Below are positions 43,513-53,673 of a stretch of DNA of 64,000 bases, piece after piece (the stretch's first letter is position 1; every line of letters starts with the position of its first letter). The stretch is from Streptacidiphilus jiangxiensis (lineage in GTDB: Bacteria > Actinomycetota > Actinomycetes > Streptomycetales > Streptomycetaceae), in assembly GCF_900109465.1 (NCBI RefSeq), contig NZ_FOAZ01000026.1:37247-101246 (forward strand), read 5' to 3'. The notes beneath the pieces were generated by a model. That model had not been told where the DNA came from. It saw nothing but the letters and a program-made list of their open reading frames with translations, and did no database searches. The position numbers and the translations under genes were made by a program.

Positions 43513-44310
43513 TCAGGCCTTGCGCGCGCCCACAGCGTCGGCCTCGGCGGCGGCACGGACCGAGGCGAGCTCCTTGGCGGCCTCGTTGAGGTCCTTCGCG
43601 GTGTCGATGGCGCGCCAGTAGACGCCCTGCGGCAGCTCGTAGCCGGAGAGGCGGCGCTCGCGGGCCAGGCGCGGGAACGTGGAGCGCTCGTGGTCGCCCA
43701 GGTCCGGCAGCATGGAGGCGAACTGGGCGGAGAAGACGTACACGCCCGCGTTGATGAGGTACGGCGACGGCGGGGACTCGATGAAGTCGAGGATGTTGCC
43801 GAACTGGTCGACGTCCACGGTGCCCCAGGGCAGACGCGGACGGGCCAGGGCGAGCGTCGCGTGGGCGTCACGGGCGGCGTGGAAGCCGGACATGTCGCGC
43901 AGGGAGAAACGGGTCCAGATGTCGCCGTTGGTGGCGTACCAGGGCTCGTTCTGGCGCGGCAGGGAGGACGCCGCGAACTTCAGGCCGCCGCCGCGGCCGA
44001 GGGGCTCGGTCTCCACGACCGTGGTGACGTTCAGCGGCAGGTCGGCGATCTTCAGCCAGTCCTGCAGCACGTCCGCGAGGTATCCGCAGGAGATGACGAC
44101 GTCGGTGACGCCCTCCTCGGCCAGCCACTGCAGCTGGTGCCCGATGATCGGAACGCCGGTGCCGGGGATCTCGATCATCGGCTTGGGACGGTCGTCCGTG
44201 TAGGGGCGGAGGCGGGATCCCTGGCCGCCGGCGAGGATCACGGCCTGCGTCACCGTCGGCTTGGCCAGCGGCGACCCTCCGGCGGAGGGGATGAGGTGCT
44301 CTGCGGTCAT
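43513..44310 (-). CDS. sugar-1-phosphate nucleotidyltransferase
   Basis: 265 residues, GlmU/RmlA-type Rossmann fold. Loop AVILAGGQGSRLRPYTDDRPKPM with catalytic arginine and lysine, then GTGVPIIGHQLQWLAEEGV, and TNGDIWTRF for the metal-binding aspartate. Makes an NDP-sugar from a sugar 1-phosphate; the specific sugar is not resolvable by eye. ATG 44310. Confidence 0.9.
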   Translation of the reverse strand: MTAEHLIPSAGGSPLAKPTVTQAVILAGGQGSRLRPYTDDRPKPMIEIPGTGVPIIGHQLQWLAEEGVTDVVISCGYLADVLQDWLKIADLPLNVTTVVETEPLGRGGGLKFAASSLPRQNEPWYATNGDIWTRFSLRDMSGFHAARDAHATLALARPRLPWGTVDVDQFGNILDFIESPPSPYLINAGVYVFSAQFASMLPDLGDHERSTFPRLARERRLSGYELPQGVYWRAIDTAKDLNEAAKELASVRAAAEADAVGARKA

Positions 44311-44379
44311 GGCCTCACCCTAGTAGGGAAAGGTGTGGGTGAGGCCTGCCGTCACGCGATGGTCACCTGATCCAGTGCA

Positions 44380-44808
44380 TCAATTCGCCGGGCTGAGGGA
44401 ACCCGCGGCGAACGAGGCGTCGCAGACGGGGCGCGCGTAGGTCAGCGCCTTGTGCACGTCCCCGTGGTACTTGCGCACGGCGGCCTGGCCGAGCTCGCGC
44501 GCCAGCGAGGAGCAGTACTCCCGCAGCGACGGTTCACGGTCCATCGTGCGCTCCAGGTCGTTCAGGGCGACTGCGGGGCTCTTCACCGCCAACTCCCGCA
44601 GCAGGCGCGCCTGGAGGGCATCCTTGGGGGTCGTGGTGGCGGGCTGCGCCGGGGCCTGCGCGTCGGACGCGGCCGTCAGCGACTGCACGTCGGCGGTGGC
44701 CGGCGGAGCCCAGGAGACCTTGGCGACGGCGAGGGTGCCGGTCGTCACGAGGACGAGCGGCAGCAAGAAGGCGAGAGATCGGCCGATGCGGCGAACTAGC
44801 TGCTTCAC
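44380..44808 (-). CDS. small exported hypothetical protein
   Basis: 142 residues. Signal peptide or anchor (residues 12-30), Ala/Thr/Pro linker and a helical domain with two cysteines (REYCSSLARELG and RPVCDASF). Conserved in position before msiK as I recall, function unknown. ATG 44808. Confidence 0.75.
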   Translation of the reverse strand: MKQLVRRIGRSLAFLLPLVLVTTGTLAVAKVSWAPPATADVQSLTAASDAQAPAQPATTTPKDALQARLLRELAVKSPAVALNDLERTMDREPSLREYCSSLARELGQAAVRKYHGDVHKALTYARPVCDASFAAGSLSPAN

Positions 44809-44895
44809 AGCGGCGATGCTAGCGAGGGGTGATGATTCAGCGACATTGCGTCACTCCAACGAGTGAGCCTGGTGTCGGAATTCTCCCGAAAAGCC

Positions 44896-44926
44896 GGAAG
44901 CCGCCCGGACGAATCGGGCGGCTTCC
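44896..44926. terminator. hairpin terminator of msiK
   Basis: 12-bp stem GGAAGCCGCCCG with its complement and 7-nt loop, 58 bp after the msiK stop (minus strand). Confidence 0.75.
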
Positions 44927-44983
44927 ACAGCCTTTCGAGTGGTCCTGGTCAGCGGACCGCCGTGAGGCTTCGGGCTCGATCGC

Positions 44984-46084
<1,101 letters not shown>

Positions 46085-46209
46085 GGTGTTCTGCTCTCCT
46101 TCACCGGCAGGAACGTGCCGGACGATCCGATGTAAAGGGGGGTGTCCGTATGAACTTGTCGCCCTCCCGTACCCCGCGCCAGCCCGCCGGAGCGACACGG
46201 TCCACGATG

Positions 46210-46221
46210 AGGTCTAGTCCA
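46210..46221. promoter_or_regulatory. DasR-like (dre) site upstream of msiK
   Basis: AGGTCTAGTCCA matches 10 of 12 positions of the dre core TGGTCTAGACCA, 126 bp before the msiK start. Just beside it is a second small inverted repeat, CGAAG-TGAA-CTTCG (46226-46239). DasR is the GlcNAc-responsive GntR regulator of chitin metabolism in streptomycetes. Inferred. Confidence 0.5.
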
Positions 46222-46335
46222 CAAGCGAAGTGAACTTCGGGTGACGTTACCTGTCCGATGGTGTGCTTGTCAGCCCTCCCGTGGCACGAAATCCACCAGC
46301 CAACCACTCCGCCCGCCCGGTACACTGCAACCCGC

Positions 46336-46409
46336 GCCTCCTTAGCTCAGCTGGCCAGAGCACCGCTCTTGTAAAGCGGGGGTCGTCGGTTCGAACCCGA
46401 CAGGGGGCT
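46336..46409 (+). tRNA. tRNA-Thr, anticodon TGT
   Basis: Cloverleaf read directly: acceptor GCCTCCT with AGGGGGC (one T-G pair), D-arm with GCTCAGCTGGCCAGAGC, anticodon arm CCGCT-CTTGTAA-AGCGG giving TGT, and T-arm with GTTCGAACC. 74 nt, CCA not encoded. Possible integration site for mobile DNA, since the accessory locus begins right downstream, although no integrase is seen. Confidence 0.97.
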
Positions 46410-46440
46410 CTGCGGCTCACCAGCCGGAACGCAACGCGAA

Positions 46441-46468
46441 GGCCCCGGACCGATCACGGTCCGGGGCC
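46441..46468. terminator. hairpin after tRNA-Thr
   Basis: 11-bp stem GGCCCCGGACC with complement, GATCAC loop, 31 bp after the tRNA. Confidence 0.75.
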
Positions 46469-46569
46469 GCGTTCGTGGGGCGAAGGCTGTGGCGACGCCG
46501 CAGCCGGCGAGATCCGCGGCTGGGCGGGAGTGACGAAGCGCGCCGAGCGGGTGCCCCGGGGGTCGGCGC

Positions 46570-46740
46570 TTACTGCCAGCCCATGTCGTTCGGCGAGGTC
46601 GGTGCGCCGGCCGGGACCGCATCCGCGACGGCGTGGGCGCCGGTGGCGGGGGCGCTCGGGCTGAGGGATGCGGGGCCGAGGGCCAGGCCGAGGCCGAGGG
46701 CGACGGCGACGGTGAGGCGGGGCAGGAAGGTGCGCTTCAC
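46570..46740 (-). CDS. small secreted peptide ending DMGWQ (56 aa)
   Basis: 56 residues from GTG 46740, behind an AGAAGGA site. A Sec signal (basic MKRTFLPR, hydrophobic 10-22) is followed by an Ala/Pro-rich linker and the end SPNDMGWQ, then a TAA stop (unusual in this GC-rich genome). The mature part would be only some 20-30 residues. It sits behind a 101-residue partner gene on the same strand and is divergent from a TrmB-LuxR regulator. A secreted signal peptide is a plausible inference; an unmodified bacteriocin cannot be ruled out. Confidence 0.7.
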   Translation of the reverse strand: MKRTFLPRLTVAVALGLGLALGPASLSPSAPATGAHAVADAVPAGAPTSPNDMGWQ

Positions 46741-46908
46741 GTGGTCAGTCCTTCTCACGAGCGGTGGCGTTGAAGAGGGCCTGTTCCGGCCCCGGGGTTC
46801 GCTGGCGAGGTGGGGGCCGGATCGCCTCCGGTGACGTCCCTGTGGGGCGGTCCCTTCGGCTCGCCCTACTCTGGCGACCGCTCTTGACCTGCCGAAAGAG
46901 GGTTCCGT

Positions 46909-46934
46909 TGGACGGAACATGCAGTGGACGGTTC
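46909..46934. promoter_or_regulatory. GGACGG element 1
   Basis: Two direct boxes TGGACGGAA (46909) and TGGACGGTT (46925), 16 bp apart, between the 101-residue gene and the peptide gene. Flanked by inverted partners (GTTCCGT...ACGGAAC at 46902-46918). 22 of 26 positions equal element 3 at 48525. Confidence 0.65.
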
Positions 46935-46953
46935 CGTCCAGCAACGGCGGCTC

Positions 46954-47259
46954 CTAGTCCAGCAGTTGTTCGAAGAACGGGGTGAGCAGGGGAACCTGGG
47001 CCTCCACGAGCGCCCACGTGGACAACGGTGCGTATCGCTCCAGGGCCAGGCGGCAGATGCGGAACGCGCGTGCCTCGGCGTCTGCCAGGGAGTCGGCGAT
47101 CAGGAACAGCCCCAGCACGGGGTCCGGCATTGCGGCCGGATGTGCCACGACGAACTCGAGCCCGTCGGCCGGTCGTGCGCAGGAGCGGACGAGCGCTGCC
47201 GCGTCGTCGGGCAGGGGTGCGTGTCCGGGTTCTCCCAAGCGCACGTGCACGAGATACAT
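46954..47259 (-). CDS. conserved hypothetical protein (101 aa) of the peptide locus
   Basis: 101 residues, no known family. Starts MYLVHVRLGEPGHAPLPDDAAALV, contains a hydrophobic stretch PVLGLFLIADSLADAEA and ends PLLTPFFEQLLD. Compact alpha/beta character, no signal peptide. Divergent from the TrmB-LuxR gene across 127 bp and upstream of the peptide gene. Could be a partner, processing or immunity-type protein for the peptide, but nothing in the sequence decides between these. Confidence 0.7.
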   Translation of the reverse strand: MYLVHVRLGEPGHAPLPDDAAALVRSCARPADGLEFVVAHPAAMPDPVLGLFLIADSLADAEARAFRICRLALERYAPLSTWALVEAQVPLLTPFFEQLLD

Positions 47260-47308
47260 GGCGCCAACTGTCCCAACACGGTCATCTGGAGCACCAGGTG
47301 ACCAAGCG

Positions 47309-47338
47309 GGACGGTTCTTGCCGTGGCCGGAACCGTCC
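47309..47338. promoter_or_regulatory. GGACGG element 2 (inverted form)
   Basis: GGACGGTTC (47309-47317) and GAACCGTCC (47330-47338) form a 9-bp inverted repeat with 12-bp spacer in the divergent promoter region of the 101-residue and TrmB-LuxR genes. Same core sequence as elements 1 and 3. Confidence 0.65.
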
Positions 47339-47386
47339 TCGTTAAGAATCCGCTGGGCCCCTGGTTCGGCATGTCCAGCCTTTGAG

Positions 47387-48433
47387 ATGATCGAGAGCGG
47401 TCAAAAACTCGCACATGCGTACCACGGGGGTGATGACGTGCTGACTCTTCTGGGGCTGAGCACGACGGCTGAGCAGGTGTATCGGGCCATGTTGGCCCAT
47501 CCCGACGATGGTGTGGCCAGGCTGGGGGCACGGCTGGGCCTGTCGAAGGAGCAGATCGAGGAGGCCCTGCACACGCTCAGCGAACTGGCGCTGGTGCGGC
47601 CCTCCTACGACCGTGACCACGAACTGTGTGCCGTCTCTCCCGAGGTCGGCATGGAAGTGCTGCTGGCCCGACAGCAGGCGGAGCTCGCGGCCCACCAGCA
47701 GCGCATCGAAGCGTCGCGGGCCGCCGCGGCGCAGCTCATCGCGCAGTACGCCGAGCGGAGTCCGTCCGGCGCGCACCCCTGGGTCGAGTACCTGGGCGGG
47801 CTGGACCAGATCCGTGACCGGTTGGTCGCGCTCACCCGTGATGTGCGGACCGAGGTCCTGGCCTTCGCCCCCGGCGGCGCCCAGACCGAGGAGAACATGA
47901 AGGCCTCCCAGCCGCTCAACCGTGAGCTGCTCGACCGGGGCGTGACCATGAGGACGCTCTACCTCGACAGCGTGCGCAACAGCCCGGCGACCGTCGCCCA
48001 CGCCGTCTGGCTCGTCGAGCACGGCGCGGAGGTCCGTACCGTGCCGTCCCTGCCGACGCGGTTGATCATCGTGGACCGGTCCACCGCGGTCATCCCGGTC
48101 GACAGCGAGGACTCCTCCGCCGGGGCCATGGTGCTCACCGGACAGGGCACGCTGACCGCGCTGTGCGCGCTCTTCGAGAGCATGTGGGCCGGGTCCAGGC
48201 CGATCGGCGAGCCCTCGACGCGCGACGGCCAGGGCCTGACGCCGCAGGAGGCGGGAGCGCTGCAACTGCTCGCCGACGGTCACACCGATGAGTTGATCGC
48301 CAAGCGGCTCGGGGTGTCCCCGCGCACGGCTCGACGCATCGCCGGGGACCTGATGGAGCGCCTGAACGCCCGGAGCCGCTTCCAGGCCGGTGTCCGTGCG
48401 GTGCAGAAGGGCTGGCTTCCGCCCCACCCGTGA
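47387..48433 (+). CDS. TrmB-type plus LuxR-type transcription regulator
   Basis: 348 residues. N-terminal TrmB-like winged helix (LLGLSTTAEQVYRAMLAHPDDGV to LSELALVRPS), a central region with EVRTVPSLPTRLIIVDRSTAVIP resembling phospholipase-D-like/TrmB sensor folds, and a C-terminal LuxR helix-turn-helix (LTPQEAGALQLLADGHTDELIAKRLGVS). ATG 47387. In streptomycetes such regulators often sit by small peptide or RiPP genes. Divergent from the 101-residue gene. Confidence 0.85.
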   Translation: MIESGQKLAHAYHGGDDVLTLLGLSTTAEQVYRAMLAHPDDGVARLGARLGLSKEQIEEALHTLSELALVRPSYDRDHELCAVSPEVGMEVLLARQQAELAAHQQRIEASRAAAAQLIAQYAERSPSGAHPWVEYLGGLDQIRDRLVALTRDVRTEVLAFAPGGAQTEENMKASQPLNRELLDRGVTMRTLYLDSVRNSPATVAHAVWLVEHGAEVRTVPSLPTRLIIVDRSTAVIPVDSEDSSAGAMVLTGQGTLTALCALFESMWAGSRPIGEPSTRDGQGLTPQEAGALQLLADGHTDELIAKRLGVSPRTARRIAGDLMERLNARSRFQAGVRAVQKGWLPPHP

Positions 48434-48463
48434 CACCGCGAGCCTGCGCACGGGGTCCGGTGC

Positions 48464-48490
48464 GGTCCGCGCGGCTCGCCTGCGCGGACC
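48464..48490. terminator. hairpin terminator
   Basis: 9-bp stem GGTCCGCGC (48464-48472) with GCGCGGACC (48482-48490), 31 bp after the TrmB-LuxR stop. Confidence 0.6.
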
Positions 48491-48524
48491 GCCCGGCTCG
48501 CCCGGGCCGCTCGATCGTCGCAGC

Positions 48525-48549
48525 TGGACGGAATATGCGATGGACGGAT
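48525..48549 (+). promoter_or_regulatory. GGACGG element 3
   Basis: Direct boxes TGGACGGAA (48525) and TGGACGGAT (48541), 16 bp apart, as in element 1. A -10-like CATAGT (48590-48595) with a weak -35 (48567) lies downstream, so the boxes would be centred about 65 bp before transcription start, an activator-like position. The rest of 48434-48732 holds no gene that I can support. Confidence 0.6.
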
Positions 48550-48732
48550 CAGGCCACCGAGACCCGTTCTCGTCCCCGCGAGCGGCGGTCATAGTGGAAG
48601 GTGCCAGCGGCCCGTCGGTTCGGGTCCCGCGCGAGACCACGGCACTGTCACACGATTCCCAGCGGGCCTACCGGCCCGCGGTCGGAACCGCGATGCCGAC
48701 CCTGCATCGAAACCGCAAGCTGCGAGGTTCCC

Positions 48733-49311
48733 GTGTACCTGATCGGACTGATCTACGACCGGCAGTTCACCGCCTGGGCGGTACGCACCGCCCTCAGCTC
48801 CGTGCCGGAGCTGGATGTGCACATCCTCTCCGAGCAGGTGTCCCGGACCAGGCCCGCACGGGATCTGGACGTTCTGATCACCGACCAGCCCGACGGCCGG
48901 CACCGGCCCGGCGTCAACGCCACGCAGGTGCTGCTGATGACGCCGACGGATCCGCCGACGCCGGCCGAGCTCGCGGCCCGCGGCTTCGACGGGTGCCTGT
49001 CCGAGAGATTCACCCCTGCGCAACTCGCCACCGCGGTCCAGGCCGCAGCGCAGGCGGAGCCGGACCGCTCTCCCGCGTCCGGTGTTCCGCTGCGGCTGGT
49101 GGCGGACAACTCCCGGTCGGACACGGCCTTGTCCGACCGGGAGCGGCAGGTGCTCCGTCTCATCGCCGAGGGCTACACCCACGACCAGACGGCCCGTCGG
49201 CTCGGGATCAGCCCGCACACCGTCAACACCTACGTGAAGCGGGTGAAGGGGAAGCTCGGCGTCGGCAACAAGGCCGAGCTCGCCCGGGTGGCCCTGGTCT
49301 CGGGCTGGTGA
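48733..49311 (+). CDS. LuxR-type response regulator
   Basis: 192 residues. N-terminal receiver-like domain (VYLIGLIYDRQFTAWAVRTAL...) in which the usual phospho-Asp region reads DVLITDQPDG, and a C-terminal LuxR helix-turn-helix (LSDRERQVLRLIAEGYTHDQTARRLGIS, TVNTYVKRVKGKLG). The acidic pocket is incomplete, so it may work without phosphorylation. GTG 48733; the frame extends to 48601. Convergent with the NRPS-like operon and thus a candidate cluster regulator. Confidence 0.8.
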   Translation: MYLIGLIYDRQFTAWAVRTALSSVPELDVHILSEQVSRTRPARDLDVLITDQPDGRHRPGVNATQVLLMTPTDPPTPAELAARGFDGCLSERFTPAQLATAVQAAAQAEPDRSPASGVPLRLVADNSRSDTALSDRERQVLRLIAEGYTHDQTARRLGISPHTVNTYVKRVKGKLGVGNKAELARVALVSGW

Positions 49312-49329
49312 TCCCGGCCTGTTCCGGCT

Positions 49330-49356
49330 GATCGCGCCCATGTCGGCGGATCGCGC

Positions 49357-49378
<22 letters not shown>
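49330..49378. repeat. 19-bp tandem repeat
   Basis: Two full copies of GATCGCGCCYATGTCGGCG (49330, 49349) and a partial third (49368) span the stop codon of the threonine adenylation gene. Confidence 0.75.
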
Positions 49379-50975
<1,597 letters not shown>

Positions 50976-50979
<4 letters not shown>

Positions 50980-52829
50980 GCGGGCTCCTGGACCGGTGGG
51001 ACAGGTGAGACGCGCGAGAGAGGCAGGGCAGGCGGTGCGGGCGGGTCAGGCAGGGCGGGCGGGTCGGGGGGAAGGTCGGCGGCGTGAAGAGAACCGACGA
51101 TCCGCAGGAAGGCGCGTGCCAGGGCGGTCGGCACGTCCTCGGGGACGCTGCCCGGTCGGTGATTGACCGTCAGGACCGCTCCGCCCTGGTCGTCGTGGGG
51201 TCGGACCTCGGTCAGCAGCTCGACCGGGAGGCCGGGGTAGGGCTGGCGCAGATGCCGAGCCTTCGCGCCCGGGAGCCGCAGTACCGGGGCGGAGGTGTCC
51301 TGCAGCGCGAAGATGTTCTGGAAGAGCGGGGAACGGCCCGGCCGCCGATCGGGGTTGACCACGCGGACCAGCTCGGCCAGCGGCACGTCCTGTGCGGCGA
51401 AGGCGTCGGCCGCGGCCTCGGCCACGGCGAGCACGGCCTCCGCCGGCAGCGTGCCGTCGACCGGCCGGGCGCCCAGCCGGACACAGACCGTGCCGACGAA
51501 GCAGCCGACGCTGTTCCGGGTGAGCGGGTCCGACCGCCCGGCGACCGGTACGCCCACCCCGAACTCGCCCACTCCGGTGGCCTCGGTCAGGGCCGCGCCG
51601 TAGACCGCGAGCAGCACCGCGAACCGGGTGACGCCGTACGTGGACGCCAGCCCGTCAACTGCTGCCAAGTCGGCTGCTGACAACCGGTGTTCCTGCCGTA
51701 CGGGTCCAGGAGGTGACTGTGGGGCGCGGGGCTGCGGGGTACGGGACTGCGGCGCGGCGGCCGACGACCACGGCAGGTTCGGCGTCCCCGCGAGGGCCGC
51801 GGCCCGCCTGTCCAGTTGTCCCTGGTCGACCGCGCGCTGCGCCCGTCTCCGCCTGGCCGACCACTGTTCGGCCAGGCCCGGCAGGGCGCGGTCGTCGAGA
51901 GCGCGGTCTTCGAGGCGTGCACGGTAGGCCTGGGAGAGGTCGTCCGCCAACACCGCCTCCGACCAGCCGTCGAAGGCGATGTGGTGGACGACCAGCCCCA
52001 GGACTCGCCCGCCGCCGGGGATCCCGGCGACCGCGACGCGCCACACCGGGCCGGTCTCCAGGTCCAGAGCCTGTGAGAGTTCCGCGCGGACCGCCGCCCT
52101 GGCGGCGTCGGCAGTCGGCAGGTCGCCGAGCGCCACCGTCCGTGGCGCAGGGGCCCGACCCGGCAGGGCGACCGGTTCCTCGTCGAGCCGGTAGACGCTG
52201 TTCAACGCCTGGTGCCGGGCGTGCACGTCGCCCAATGCGGCGTCGAACGCGTCCTGGTCCCACCGCCCCTCGACGTCCCGGCCGTCGATGTCCCGGCCGT
52301 CGATGTCCCAGCCGTCGATGTCCCAGAGCATGAGGCAGTACGCCGAGCGGTCGGCCGGATCGGTCAGCTGACGCATCAGGAAGGCGCACGGCTCGGGAGC
52401 CAGGTCCAGGGCCGGGGAGGTGGGAGGTGCGGCCGCCGTGCCGGCCGCCGTGCCGGCCGCCGTGCCGGCCGCTGTCGGGTCGGACTCCGCGGACCCCGAA
52501 CCCGGCCCCAGCCCCGACGCCGACCCCGACGCCGCCTCCGCCTCCGCCTTCGTCTCCCGGTCGAGCTCACGCAGCCAGGCGGCGAGCGCCGCCGCGGTCT
52601 GCCGGTGCGCCATGCCGGAGACCGGCACGTCATGGCCCAGCCGTGCGGCAAGCCGGGCGCAGACCAGGGACGCGTCGAGTGAGGAGCCTCCGAGCTGCGT
52701 GAACGGGATGTCGGGTGTCAGGTCGGCCTCGTCCTCGCCGAGCACGTCGGCGAAGACCGCGACCACCAGGTCCTCGTAGTCCTCCGCTGCCGGGTGGCAG
52801 ACGTCGGTCGTGCGCGTCACGTCGGACAT
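50976..52829 (-). CDS. NRPS PCP-condensation didomain protein
   Basis: 617 residues. Carrier domain (~15-90) with phosphopantetheine serine in LGGSSLDA (Ser50), Ala/Gly/Ser linker (~95-140), then a condensation domain with the active-site HHxxxDG as VVHHIAFDGWSE and the downstream NSVGCFVGTVCVR. Two in-frame tandem repeats are present: DNA 52271-52330 (15-bp units, WDIDG/RDIDG) and 52431-52478 (12-bp units, GTAA). PCP before C is unusual order for a module and suggests a split assembly line. Overlaps the A gene by 4 nt. Confidence 0.92.
52271..52330 (-). repeat. 15-bp tandem repeat in the PCP-C gene
   Basis: Four units of CGATGTCCCGGCCGT-like sequence, coding for repeats of (W/R)DIDG in an insertion of the condensation domain. 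Confidence 0.85.
52431..52478 (-). repeat. 12-bp tandem repeat in the PCP-C gene
   Basis: Four units of GGCCGCCGTGCC (last one diverged), coding for Gly-Thr-Ala-Ala repeats in the PCP-C linker. Confidence 0.85.
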
Positions 52830-52900
52830 GCCGCCGTCCTCCTCTCCGTTGCTTCCTCAGTCCCCGGTCCCCGGTCCGGCCCGACGGTCAGGCCCGACGG

Positions 52901-53641
52901 TCAGGCCCGAGTCGCCGAGATCTCCAGGCGCACGTAGTCCACGACCGGCTCCGGCAGGCGTGCGGCGACGGCCTTGACGAACTGCTCGTGCTCCGCCTCC
53001 GGCATCCGGTCCAGGTGCGAGCCGAGGATCACGGTGGCGAGGAAGCTCCACAGCTGCTCGCCCGGCTCGAAGCGGGCCGGGTCAGGCCGCAGCGACACCT
53101 CGATGTCGGTGAAACCGGCCTGCTCCAGGCGTTCCCTGGTCTCCTCGACGCCGGCGAAGTACCAGACCTTCTCCTGCTCGCCGATCACCTCCTCGATCGC
53201 CGCCGAGACCTGGGCGACGTTGCCCAGGCCGCCGCACTCGGCGACGAACCGGCCACCGGGTCGCAGCGTGCGGGCCAGGTTGGCGAAGAGGGAGGCGTGG
53301 TCGGTGATCCAGTGGAACGTGGCCACGCTGACGATGGCGTCGACCTCGCCCTCCAGGGGCAGCGGCTGGGTCAGGTCGGCCTCGATGACCTCCACCCGGT
53401 CCAGCCGGTCGGCCAGCCGGACGCGCAGCTGCTCCAGCATCCGCTTCGACCCGTCTGCGGCGATCACCCGACCGTCGGGCACCAGGTCCAGCAGCGCGGC
53501 GGTGTCGCGTCCGGTGCCGCAGCCGGCATCGAGGACCGTCTCCTTGCCGGTGAGGTCCAGGCCGCCGAGGACGCGCCGCCCCCACTGGAGGTGCGGCAGC
53601 GGCAGCGAGTCGTAGGTCTTCGCGTCCCATTCCCTGGGCAT
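52901..53641 (-). CDS. class I SAM-dependent methyltransferase
   Basis: 246 residues, resembling trans-aconitate/small-molecule methyltransferases. Motif I ETVLDAGCGTGRDTAALL, an acidic residue at the end of strand 2 (VIAADGSKRML), VEVIEADLTQPLP and the ATFHWI plus LRPGGRFVAECGG motifs. Acceptor unknown. Placed between the condensation and OsmC-like genes, so a tailoring or precursor step. HemN-like radical SAM enzymes and a separate methyltransferase form the two-component cyclopropanase in CC-1065-type pathways; such pairing is possible here. ATG 53641. Confidence 0.88.
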   Translation of the reverse strand: MPREWDAKTYDSLPLPHLQWGRRVLGGLDLTGKETVLDAGCGTGRDTAALLDLVPDGRVIAADGSKRMLEQLRVRLADRLDRVEVIEADLTQPLPLEGEVDAIVSVATFHWITDHASLFANLARTLRPGGRFVAECGGLGNVAQVSAAIEEVIGEQEKVWYFAGVEETRERLEQAGFTDIEVSLRPDPARFEPGEQLWSFLATVILGSHLDRMPEAEHEQFVKAVAARLPEPVVDYVRLEISATRA

Positions 53642-53673
53642 GTTCTGCTCCTTCTGGTGCTGAGGTGAGCTGC

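Noticed and set aside
46336..46570. Genomic island inserted at tRNA-Thr
   Set aside because: No integrase and no direct copy of the tRNA 3' end found within the window; the far end of the cluster is outside it, so this remains undecided.
52271..52478. Short regular repeats that could suggest a CRISPR array
   Set aside because: Units are 12-15 bp without spacers and lie in frame inside a condensation gene; no cas genes nearby.
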